Source of the DNA: Pelagomonas calceolata
Lineage: Eukaryota > Sar > Pelagophyceae > Pelagomonadales > Pelagomonadaceae
Length of the DNA: 64,000 nucleotides
Assembly (NCBI GenBank): GCA_918797485.1
Contig: CAKKNE010000002.1
Span: forward strand, 338,501-402,500
Direction: 5' to 3'
Position numbers and translations under genes: made by a program. Below the pieces are notes generated by a model. The model did not search any database. It was not told the origin of the DNA and saw only the letters and a list, made by a program, of their open reading frames with translations. This document shows positions 18,806 through 26,265 of the stretch, piece after piece. How positions within the stretch are numbered: position 1 is the stretch's first letter; each line of letters begins with the position of its first letter.

Positions 18806-19216
18806 GGTGCTTCACCTCTTGCGGCGCGTTTGCTGCAGGTTTGCTGCAGTGTGTCTGAGAGTGGTTACTCTCCGCGGCGCAGCCGTTTCGCGTCTTGCCT
18901 TTTTCTTAGATTCTTGGGGCACCGCTGCGACTGTGTAGATGCGTTGTTCGTCTGAGCTCTAGGCGCAGCAAAATGCCAAAGCCAGAGCTCATCATCGCCT
19001 CTGAGTCTGCAGCCAAGGTGCCTCTACGCTCACGCGCGGATATAGAAATCACGGTACGCACGTCGCACCGCATACAGGGGTCGTTCCTGGACGTATTCGG
19101 TCGGCCTGGTCAACGCTGGGATCGCGCCGCCGTCAATTGGCTGTGCAGCTCAGCCTCCCAGGCACCAACACGACGCCAACGCCACGCGCGCGGGACACGC
19201 AGAGGGGGTCTGAGCC
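18806..19216. promoter_or_regulatory. shared upstream region of LTV1 and XAP5 genes
   Basis: The 411-base region lies between divergent genes. TTTGCTGCAGG/TTTGCTGCAGT is duplicated near 18829-18850. An ATG at 18973 opens a frame overlapping the XAP5 start and would act as an upstream ORF if included in the mRNA. No core-promoter motif is certain. Confidence 0.35.
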
Positions 19217-20203
19217 ATGTCGCACCGCGACTTCGCCCGGCCGGGCACGAACATCAACACGGTCGAAGGGAACAAGGCCGGCGGCCGCGCGGCCCGGCTC
19301 ACGCGGGAGCGGGAGGCGGACCAGAAGGCCTTCGAGGACAAGAAATCAAAAATTGAGGCCGACGCGACCAAGGGCCTGGGCCGCATCGACGACAAGTTCG
19401 ACAAAACGATCCTGAATACGGTGCTCTCCGGCGGCGGGCTCCAGACCGCGGCCCAGTACAAGGCGGCGCAGAGCCAGCCGGTGGCGCCCGCCGCGGCGCC
19501 GCCCCCGAAAAAGGCCCCGGCCCGCGCGCCCGACGCCCGCGCCGCCAAGCGCGCGAAGACGCGGCAGCTCGCGCAGCTCTCGTTCGGCGACGCGTTCGAG
19601 GACGAGGAGGAGGAAGCGGCGCCGCCGCCCAAGCGGCCGACGTCGCTGAAATGCCCCGACGTGGACACCGCGTTCCTGCCCGACGCCGCACGCGACGCCG
19701 CCAAGGCTCAAAGGAGGGCGCAGGCCGCGGCGGAGTGGCTCGCGGCGCAGGAGGAGGCCAAAAAGGCGCCGCTCCAGATCGCCTACTCGTACTGGGACGG
19801 GTCGGGCCACCGGCGGAAGCTGACGATCGAGCGTGGGGCTACGATCCATACATTCCTCGAAAAAGCGCGCGAACAGCTCTCGGGGGAGTTCCCGGACCTG
19901 CGGCGCGCCGCCGTCGAGAACCTCATGTACGTCAAGGAGGACCTGATCGTGCCGAGCCACTATTCGTTCCACGACCTCATCGTCGCGAAGGCCCGAGGCA
20001 AGTCCGGGCCGATGTTCGATTTTTCCGCGCGCGAGGACGTGCGACTCGTCGGCGACGTGAGGACCGAGTCGGACGCGGTGCACCCGGGGAAGGTCTGCCT
20101 GCGCGCGTGGTACGAGCGCAACAAGCACATCTTCCCGGCCTCGCGCTGGGACAACTACGAGCCGGGCGTCGACCACGGCGAGCGCTACACGGTGAAGGGG
20201 TAA
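19217..20203 (+). CDS. XAP5/FAM50 family nuclear protein
   Basis: The 328-aa protein has the XAP5 domain at about 185-325: PLQIAYSYWDGSGHRR, ENLMYVKEDLIVPSHYSFHD, FDFSAREDVRLVGDVR and CLRAWYERNKHIFPASRWD are all near-identical to FAM50A/XCT proteins. The N-terminal half is a charged helix (ARLTREREADQKAFEDKKSK) and an Ala/Pro-rich acidic linker. FAM50/XAP5 proteins are nuclear and associate with the spliceosome C complex; plant XCT affects the circadian clock and small RNAs. Length matches the family. The start ATG has the conserved short N-terminus. Confidence 0.92.
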   Translation: MSHRDFARPGTNINTVEGNKAGGRAARLTREREADQKAFEDKKSKIEADATKGLGRIDDKFDKTILNTVLSGGGLQTAAQYKAAQSQPVAPAAAPPPKKAPARAPDARAAKRAKTRQLAQLSFGDAFEDEEEEAAPPPKRPTSLKCPDVDTAFLPDAARDAAKAQRRAQAAAEWLAAQEEAKKAPLQIAYSYWDGSGHRRKLTIERGATIHTFLEKAREQLSGEFPDLRRAAVENLMYVKEDLIVPSHYSFHDLIVAKARGKSGPMFDFSAREDVRLVGDVRTESDAVHPGKVCLRAWYERNKHIFPASRWDNYEPGVDHGERYTVKG

Positions 20204-20601
20204 ATATGTATTCTTGTTCTACCAGTGCTGTGTCTTTTGCTAACAGTGCTATGATCACCAGGCGATCCCCTAGCCTCCTATAATTTCGGCTAGTGTCTCT
20301 ACGACACTAGCAAGCCGTGGCGGCAGCCTTTGCGCATGCCACAGTGGCATACAAACTGGTCCAGCGACGTTTGTGCGTAGCAGATCGACGTATCTAAACG
20401 CCGCTACGAGTTTGAGCATCCGTTCGTGCGTGGTGTCTCTCTGAACCAGGGAGAGCAAAAACAAGTCAGAGACTGAGGCCGCGTTGGACCCAAGTCAGAG
20501 ACTGAGGCCGCGTTGGACCATCAGGAATCGCCTACGACACGATTCTGGCCGCCACGGTCAGCTGCTAGTTCGACAACGAGCCACGGGCCTAGGACGAGAC
20601 G
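20204..20601. repeat. intergenic region with perfect hairpin and 29-bp tandem duplication
   Basis: GCTAGTGTC (20289-20297) and GACACTAGC (20303-20311) form a perfect 9-bp hairpin and belong to the dispersed GCTAG family. A 29-bp unit ending CGCGTTGGACC is repeated exactly at 20462-20490 and 20491-20519. No gene is supported here. Confidence 0.65.
20289..20311 (+). repeat. dispersed GCTAG hairpin repeat, copy E (perfect hairpin)
   Basis: GCTAGTGTC and GACACTAGC are complementary across a 5-base loop. It is 86 bases after the XAP5 stop. Confidence 0.7.
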
Positions 20602-20971
20602 ATGCTGCGCCGTGCCCTGCTCACGAGTCGGCGGCACATCAACGTCTACAAGCCCGGCGACGTCGTCCGCCTGAAGCACCGGCGGTGGAAGAAACTCCCG
20701 GACAGGAAGCTCGCCGGCGCGGAGGTCGAGACGGCGTGGCAGGCGTCGTGGATGGCGCGGGGCGGTGTGCGAATATCACAACCATTTACGCCATCGACGC
20801 GACGGTATCATCGGCACACAGGTAACGCTGGGCGTCGTCTTCGTCGGCCTGCCGTGGGCGTACTACGCCTCGCAGGACGCCATCAAGGTTCGCGCCGGAA
20901 CGAACCGAAAGAAGGAGGAGCTCCAGCGGACGGTTTATGAAAAGCGCCTCGACCGGCGGCGAGAGGAGTAA
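20602..20971 (+). CDS. small single-TM, probably mitochondrial protein, two exons
   Basis: Exons 20602-20766 and 20822-20971 give 104 aa. The first ~60 residues are basic (MLRRALLTSRRHINV, VVRLKHRRWKKLPDRK), compatible with a mitochondrial presequence. Exon 2 begins with one hydrophobic segment, VTLGVVFVGLPWAYYASQ, followed by a charged helix (RKKEELQRTVYEKRLDRRREE). The two frames join only through the 55-base introner-like intron at 20767-20821. The topology resembles small inner-membrane subunits of respiratory complexes, but no specific family is recognised. Confidence 0.6.
20767..20821 (+). mobile_element. decayed introner-like intron
   Basis: The 55-base intron runs from GTGCGAATATCA to ATCGGCACACAG, a mutated version of the introner inverted repeats, and contains ACGCCATCGACGCGACG, the left arm of the family's internal hairpin. 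It is preceded by GT, exactly as in the intact copies. Splicing is phase 0. No target duplication is left. Confidence 0.65.
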
Positions 20972-20984
20972 AAAACATGTGGTG

Positions 20985-22151
20985 TTACCGCGGCCGCCGT
21001 AGCAGCACGTCCGCCAGCGATCCGAGGCCGCCCTGGAGCCGCTGGCGCGCGCCGCCGGTTTCTCGTTGCTGCGCCGCGATGGCGCCGCAGACGTCGGCGT
21101 ACTCCGTCCGCGCGATTTCCCGCGGCGCGGCGCCGCCGCGCAGCTTCTGGAACGACCGGCAGTAGCGCTGGCCGCGGCGCACGCCGGCGCACTGCGTCGC
21201 CATCGTGAACTTGTAGGCCTTCGCCCGTTGCAAGACCTTGGCGTACCACGTGTCGAAGTCGGGCATGGAGAAGTGGAGCAGCGTCAGCGGCGTCCGCGCG
21301 AAGAACCGGTCGAAGTTGCGGTTGTCGATCATGGCGTCCTGCGACGACGCGTTGTCCCTCCTGATCTTCCCGAAGTGGTTGCCCTGGTCCGTCTCGAGGA
21401 AGTCGGGCCCTCCCCTAAAGAAGGTCTTGGCCATGGCCGTCTGCGTCGGCGGCGAGAACGCGCGCACGACCGCGGGCCGTTTAGCAGCGTCGGCGACGAC
21501 GTTTCCTGAAGAGACGACGTGGAGGCCGCCGCCCAGCGCGTCGCCGTCGTCCGCCGGCGCGGGGCAGGCCGCGACGCGGCTCGAGAACTTGAACTTGCGC
21601 ATTTCATTTGATGACGCACTCGCCGCGAATGCGGCCCGGATGCGCCGCGCGTCCGCGACGAAGCCCTGATCGGCCTCGAGCACGACGAACTCGTCCACAT
21701 CCAACGGCACGAGCAGCCGGGCTTCGTCCGCGCGCGCGCGCATCGCTCTACTCAAAGCCTCGGCCTTTTCGCCGAAGGCGCCCCGGAACGTCTCGACCGT
21801 CACGCCCCGGGTTTTGTACGCTTCGAGTATCGCGAGCACTTTAGGATTCGTCGACGCGTGGTCCATGACGACGACGTTGCTACACCCAAACACCGCGCAG
21901 TGCCAGTAGAGCCAGTCGCCTAACAAAAATTCCTCGTCGCGGTGGAACGCGAAGACCTTCGCGAGCGGCTGCTGCATTTCATTCTGGTCGTTTGGAGTGC
22001 TCGCGCCGGACCGCGCCGCCGCGTAGAGGAGGCCCGCCGCGACGAGCGCCAGCGCGAGGTCCGCGAGCCGTCGCGTGCTGCTCTTACGCGTGGCCTCCTT
22101 TGGTGTATTCGCTTCGACGTCGTCGTGCCGCCCTTTTGCTCTGCGCTGCAT
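20985..22151 (-). CDS. type II membrane glycosyltransferase-like protein (Glyco_tranf_2_4 type)
   Basis: The 388-aa protein has a cytosolic basic tail, one hydrophobic anchor (LADLALALVAAGLLYAAA, about 29-46) and a lumenal domain beginning FAFHRDEEFLLGDWLYWHCAVFGCSNVVVMDHAS. This, with LLVPLDVDEFVVL (a D-x-D metal/sugar site) and FSMPDFDTWYAKVLQRAKAYK, matches the GT2/GT92-like family of Golgi transferases. The exact donor and acceptor are unknown. A second member of the same family lies at 36875-38281 without a membrane anchor. Confidence 0.8.
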   Translation of the reverse strand: MQRRAKGRHDDVEANTPKEATRKSSTRRLADLALALVAAGLLYAAARSGASTPNDQNEMQQPLAKVFAFHRDEEFLLGDWLYWHCAVFGCSNVVVMDHASTNPKVLAILEAYKTRGVTVETFRGAFGEKAEALSRAMRARADEARLLVPLDVDEFVVLEADQGFVADARRIRAAFAASASSNEMRKFKFSSRVAACPAPADDGDALGGGLHVVSSGNVVADAAKRPAVVRAFSPPTQTAMAKTFFRGGPDFLETDQGNHFGKIRRDNASSQDAMIDNRNFDRFFARTPLTLLHFSMPDFDTWYAKVLQRAKAYKFTMATQCAGVRRGQRYCRSFQKLRGGAAPREIARTEYADVCGAIAAQQRETGGARQRLQGGLGSLADVLLRRPR

Positions 22152-22562
22152 GGGACCGCGTGCTAATAATCACAGCTCTCAGCTCGCAGCTCCAGGCGCT
22201 CGATACGCAGCGCTTTCGAGCTGTGCCCGTCAGAGGGGCCCGAGCGAAGCCGAGGGCTTCTGCTGATGATCGGTGCGGTCCAGGAAGGAGGCCTAAGTGC
22301 TTTTTTGGGCTGCCGGCGCCGCGTTTGCTAGTATGTTACATACCGCTAGCTCGTCTGCGCGCGCATTGGAGCAAAGCGCAGGCATTCTTTGCAAGCGGTC
22401 GCCCAAAAAGACTGCTTGTTGCTGAATCGTGCACAGCCGGTGGTGGCGAGCTAAGTTGCAGCGTGCCAGCCGTCAATTTTGAGCGCGACTGCCTGCTGCG
22501 CTGCAGCGTGCGGTGCCCGCAGCGGTGCCCGCAGGGGTGCCCGCAGCGGTGCGCCCTCAATA
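22152..22562. repeat. divergent upstream region with GCTAG repeat and 12-bp tandem array
   Basis: A dispersed GCTAG element lies at 22325-22350 and is followed by CTCGTC as in the copy near 57154. A 12-bp unit GCGGTGCCCGCA is repeated about 3.7 times at 22510-22553, just before the next ATG. No other feature is seen. Confidence 0.6.
22325..22350 (+). repeat. dispersed GCTAG hairpin repeat, copy D
   Basis: The element has GCTAG/CTAGC outer arms and GTATG/CATAC inner arms around TTA. The changed inner arm still pairs. Confidence 0.65.
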
Positions 22563-22847
22563 ATGAAACACTCCCCAAGGCGGCAACACCGCAAGAGGCG
22601 GCGCCGGCGCTGGCTGACGCGCTGCGTGCTCGGGCTCCTCGTGGCCGCCGCCGCGGTGACGATGTTCGTGCTGTTCAGAAGCGACGACGACGCGGCGCGC
22701 CCGCCCGACGAGGTGCGCCACGCGCGGCGGTCCCGCATTGGTGAAGAGCGGCTCACGCCGGAGACCAGTCTGCGGTGGCTCGTGGCGATGCGCGTGCAGG
22801 AGGAGCGCGCGTCGGAAGAGAGGAGACGGGTCTACCGGCACCCCTAA
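22563..22847 (+). CDS. small basic single-TM protein
   Basis: The 94-aa protein has a strongly basic N-terminus (PRRQHRKRRRRRWLTR), one hydrophobic span (CVLGLLVAAAAVTMFVLF, about 21-38), an acidic turn (RSDDD) and a charged C-terminal region. The layout suits a signal-anchored type II membrane protein with a short lumenal tail. I do not recognise a family. The coding call rests on the positive-inside pattern and open frame only. Confidence 0.45.
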   Translation: MKHSPRRQHRKRRRRRWLTRCVLGLLVAAAAVTMFVLFRSDDDAARPPDEVRHARRSRIGEERLTPETSLRWLVAMRVQEERASEERRRVYRHP

Positions 22848-22909
22848 GTTGTTGTTGTTGTGTGAAAAAACTAAGCGGCACGGAGTATTAGACAAGAGGG
22901 GGCGAGCTC

Positions 22910-24295
22910 TCAGACCCACGTCGCGTTGAGCCCCGAGTGGACGATGCGGCGGAAGGCCTCGTTGAGCGTGTCGTCCTTCTTCGAGAAGCAGAAGCGCGCG
23001 AGCGAGTCCGTGATGTGGCGGTGGCCGAAGGAGAAGAAGGCCGACGCCGGGATGGCCGTCACGCCGGCGCGCTCGCAGAGCTGGCGGCAGACGGCGAAGT
23101 CCCGCCGGTCCCGCAGCGGCAGGTCCTCGGGCGCCTCCCAGAGCGGGAACTCCGTGGGGATGCCGATTTTGGTCGTGTCCGCCAGCAGGAAGTAGCCGCC
23201 CTGGGGCGTTATCGGCGAGAGGCCCGCCGTCCGCAATAATCGACAAAGTTTGTCGCGCTTCGCTTGTAGGGTTGCGGTCAGGTCCTCGAAGTAGCCGAAC
23301 TCCTCGGCCTTGTCGAAGGCGATGGCCGAGGCGATCTGCAGCGGCGTCGGCGTCGAGAAGTTCGAGGCCTGGTGGACCCGCACCAGCGGCGCGATGAGCG
23401 GCTCGGGCCCGACGGCGTAGCCCACGCGCCAGCCCGTGGCCGAGAACGTCTTGCCGACGCTAAAGACCGAGATCGTGCGCTCGAACATGCCCTCGACGGC
23501 GCCGACGTGGTGGTGCCTTAGACCATCGTACACCATGCCCTCATATACTTCATCGCTCAACACGAGTAACCGGGGATACCGCTTCACGACCTCGGCGATG
23601 CCCTCGAGCTCCTCCCGCGAAAAGACCTTGCCCGTCGGGTTGTGCGGCGTGTTTAGTACTAGTAATTTTGTTCGCTCCGTTAAAGCATCATCTAATTCAT
23701 CTAGGTCCAATTTCCAGTCCGCGGCCGTCTCGGCCCAGTCCGCGCGCAGCGGCACGCCGATCGTCGTCGCCCCCATCAGGTCCGCGGCGATCTTCGGCGC
23801 GTCGAAGTAGGGCTCCACGCAGACGACCTCGTCGTCGGGGTCGACCAGCGCCACCAAAGCGCTAAAAATCGCGTTCGTCGCGCCGCCGACGACCCCGATC
23901 TCCGTATACGCATCTATACTCCTCCCAAACCGCGGCGAGTACCGCGACGCGAGCTTCTCGACCAGCCGCGCGTGGCCCGCCGGCCGGCTGTACTGGTTGT
24001 AGTCCGCCCGGATGGCCTCGACGGCCGCCTCCTTGACGAAATCGGGCATTGCGTAGTCGGGAAAGCCCTGGCCCAGGTTGACCGCATTAAACTTATCCGA
24101 AAGTTCGCTGAACTCGGCGAAGACCGACGGCTCGGTGCGGCCCATGCGCACGCTGGACAGCGGCGACTGCGCTTGGGGGCGCTGCGCCAGCGTCGGATCG
24201 GCGTCGAAAAGAGTGGACCGCGTCGCGTCGGAGCTCTTGGGCTTGGAGCGGCCTGCACCGCGCGCCCGGCGGGCCATGGCTCTTGCGCTGCGCAT
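22910..24295 (-). CDS. class I PLP aminotransferase, kynurenine/glutamine-transaminase-K type
   Basis: The 461-aa protein has an Arg/Ala-rich N-terminus (MRSARAMARRARGAGRSK), possibly an organelle leader, then NLGQGFPDYAMPDF, GGATNAIFSALVALVDPDDEV, NTPHNPTGKVFSREEL, LSDEVYEGMVYD and SVGKTFSATGWRVGYAVGP. Lys282 in this last motif is the PLP Schiff-base lysine. These are hallmarks of kynurenine aminotransferase/cysteine-S-conjugate beta-lyases (KYAT). Such enzymes transaminate kynurenine, glutamine or methionine analogues with oxo-acids. Exact substrate cannot be decided from sequence. The N-terminal extension is inferred to direct it to mitochondria. Confidence 0.9.
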   Translation of the reverse strand: MRSARAMARRARGAGRSKPKSSDATRSTLFDADPTLAQRPQAQSPLSSVRMGRTEPSVFAEFSELSDKFNAVNLGQGFPDYAMPDFVKEAAVEAIRADYNQYSRPAGHARLVEKLASRYSPRFGRSIDAYTEIGVVGGATNAIFSALVALVDPDDEVVCVEPYFDAPKIAADLMGATTIGVPLRADWAETAADWKLDLDELDDALTERTKLLVLNTPHNPTGKVFSREELEGIAEVVKRYPRLLVLSDEVYEGMVYDGLRHHHVGAVEGMFERTISVFSVGKTFSATGWRVGYAVGPEPLIAPLVRVHQASNFSTPTPLQIASAIAFDKAEEFGYFEDLTATLQAKRDKLCRLLRTAGLSPITPQGGYFLLADTTKIGIPTEFPLWEAPEDLPLRDRRDFAVCRQLCERAGVTAIPASAFFSFGHRHITDSLARFCFSKKDDTLNEAFRRIVHSGLNATWV

Positions 24296-25223
24296 GGTCG
24301 TCTTTTAGTTATATGTGCTGCTGGTGTCTCGACGCCGGTGAGAAATGGCTGTCGCAAGCGCACGCGCGTCGCAGCGTCGCGGTTCTGAATGAGATAGTTA
24401 TAGTCAATTCGGATGGCGGGGGCGCGCGCCTAGGACGTCGCGCTCTGGCCCAAAAAATCCGTCTGGTCGGGTTCGGGTTTTACACGGTAAAACGGGTTTT
24501 GAGGACGCGCACGCGACGTAATAACATGGCCCCCGGCGGTGGTCACCTTCGTCCGCGAATGGTGTGCGCATGCACCGCATGGATCTCCGGCGAGCGGCAG
24601 ACGCGGCGAGGGGGGCGCGCCATGTGGGCGCGCCGGGCCCGCGTTCCCGGGGGGCAGCGTGGGCGCACCGTCTTCATGCTGACCGGTACGACAAGCGGGC
24701 CCGTGGGACTTCGATACCTGCCTTTAGATGAACGTGGCGCAAGAAGGTAGTTCCACCGGCGCGCCGCGTAAAAGTTGACATTTTCAAACCCGCCCCACCC
24801 ATCCCAGGGAGTCCTGGGAAGTCTGGACGAAAGCCTTCCCTGCGAATCGCGGCTCGATCGCTACAAGCTTTGGGTAAAGCAGGAACGGCAGCACCTTGCA
24901 TTGCATTCGCACGCTCGGGACACGCGCACCGCGCACGCGTCCCCCGGCGTGGACGCCGCTGTCTCCCGACCATTCCTGGGGCGAACGCGTTCGGCCTTGG
25001 CCAGCCCGCAGGCCGCCGCCTCATACACACACCTGGCGCACCCGGGGCTCCCCCCGCCGCGCAAGACCGCCGTGGAGCTCCCCTCTCGCTCCACGCTAAT
25101 CTAAACACGGGAAGACCTCTCCGTGGAGCTCCCCTCTCGCTCCACGCTAATCTAAACACGGGTAACTCCTCGATGCGCGCCGCGCATCTCGACGCGGCGG
25201 CGCGCGCTAATTCGTAGACGCCC
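24296..25223. repeat. 928-base gap with a 42-bp direct duplication
   Basis: No convincing gene is present. AAAACGGGTTTT lies at 24489-24500. A 42-bp sequence starting CCGTGGAGCTCCCCTCTCGC is exactly repeated at 25070-25111 and 25121-25162 (51-bp period). A minus-strand frame of 200 codons across 24674-25276 exists only because this repeat keeps it open and has no coding character. Confidence 0.6.
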
Positions 25224-25889
25224 ATGGACGGCCTCTCGGTGCTCGCCGGCGCGACGGCCGCCGCCGAGGCGGCCACAACGCGCGTGACGCAGCGGATCGT
25301 GGTTCCAGGGCGGCGTCCACATCAGACGTCCGCGGCGCCTCCGTCGCCGACGCCACCTAACATACCGCATCGAACGCAGGTCGTGCGCGTGCCCCACGGC
25401 GCCGCGCCCGGCGACCGCTGCGAGTACCGGTTGCCCGAGGGCACGGTCGCGGACCGTGCCGAACTCAAAACCGCGCCGCGCCGTCGACGCGCCCCTCGTA
25501 GCTCGCTCGGGACCCGGGCTCACCGGTCGACGACGGCCCCGCAGGTCGCGCGCCACTTCGTCGTCCCCGCGGGCGCGCAGGTCGGCGACCTGCTGGAGGT
25601 CTCCGACGGCACGGCGCGCCTGACGACGCCCGCGGCCGTCGGCGTCTTCGCGGGCCAGCAGCCGGGCTGGTACTGGCGCGTCCGCGGCGACGCCGCGAGC
25701 CACTGGAAGCCCCTCGACGTCGCAAACGGCGCGCGCGACTCGTCGCGACGGCCGCCGCCGGAGCGCGCGCCGCCGCCGCCGCCGCCGTGGAGTCCAGCCG
25801 CGGATCCGCCGTGGGCCCAGGCGCCGCCGCCGCCGCCGCCGCCGCCGCAGAACGACTTCGCGTGGCCGCTGGGTCCCTGGCAGGGGTAA
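25224..25889 (+). CDS. unknown Pro-rich protein with two V-P-x-G-x-x-x-GD repeats
   Basis: The frame encodes 221 aa from ATG 25224. Two related blocks are visible: VVRVPHGAAPGDRCEYRLPEGT and HFVVPAGAQVGDLLEVSDGT, followed by WYWRVRGDAASHWKP and a Pro-rich tail with two poly-Pro runs. If the probable in-frame intron 25299-25379 is removed the protein is 194 aa and reads QRIVVRVPHG. The repeated small beta modules suggest binding rather than catalysis. Family and function are unknown. Confidence 0.55.
   Translation: MDGLSVLAGATAAAEAATTRVTQRIVVPGRRPHQTSAAPPSPTPPNIPHRTQVVRVPHGAAPGDRCEYRLPEGTVADRAELKTAPRRRRAPRSSLGTRAHRSTTAPQVARHFVVPAGAQVGDLLEVSDGTARLTTPAAVGVFAGQQPGWYWRVRGDAASHWKPLDVANGARDSSRRPPPERAPPPPPPWSPAADPPWAQAPPPPPPPPQNDFAWPLGPWQG
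25299..25379 (+). other. probable in-frame 81-base intron
   Basis: The segment begins GTGG, ends CGCAG and has CTAAC 20-25 bases before the acceptor, a good branch-point match. It is 27 codons long with no stop. Removing it joins TQRI to VVRVPHG and makes the first module resemble the second one. Splicing is inferred. Confidence 0.5.
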
Positions 25890-26265
25890 CCTGGCCGAAT
25901 CCCCTTTCCTGTCTCCCCACATCGCCCGTGCTGCGCCCCACGCGCTCTCTGTACCGATGCTGTTTATCAACGTCTAATTAATAGAACTATGCCTGAGAAA
26001 ACGACCGTCGTCGCCTCCGAGCCAACACTCGGGGCGACGGCGTACGAGGGCGGGGCGGGGCGGGCGTTCGGTCACGCAGCCCCCGCGGCGGGCCGCGGCT
26101 AGGCGGCCTAGCTCTTAAGCAAGCAAAACGACTTTCGTACATGCCGCGGGCGCCGGGCGGGCCCGCGGCGTAGAGCTAAGCCACCTAGTCAGTCGCCCAG
26201 CCCGCCCACCGGCCCGCGTGCACGCCGCCGCCCCGGGTATCTTATGATTATATTTCCTATTTTCG
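25890..26265. other. convergent intergenic region, no gene seen
   Basis: The sequence between the two convergent genes holds duplicated GGCCTAGCTCTTAAGCAAGC / AGCTAAGCCACCTAGTC-like segments near 26100-26190. No ORF or RNA was recognised. Confidence 0.35.

Noticed and set aside
18973-19356. 127-codon ORF overlapping the XAP5 start
   Set aside because: It has no coding character and its second half is the shadow of XAP5; at most an upstream ORF.
20270-20464. 64-codon minus-strand ORF
   Set aside because: It crosses the GCTAG hairpin repeat and shows no conserved sequence.
22510-22553. CRISPR-like short repeats
   Set aside because: The 12-bp units are directly adjacent with no spacers; this is an ordinary minisatellite.
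24674-25276. 200-codon minus-strand frame
   Set aside because: It runs over a tandem repeat and unrelated spacer, and its sequence is a translated repeat with no domain.
25456-25544. Second intron in the Pro-rich repeat protein
   Set aside because: Available GT donors do not keep the reading frame, so it was left as coding.
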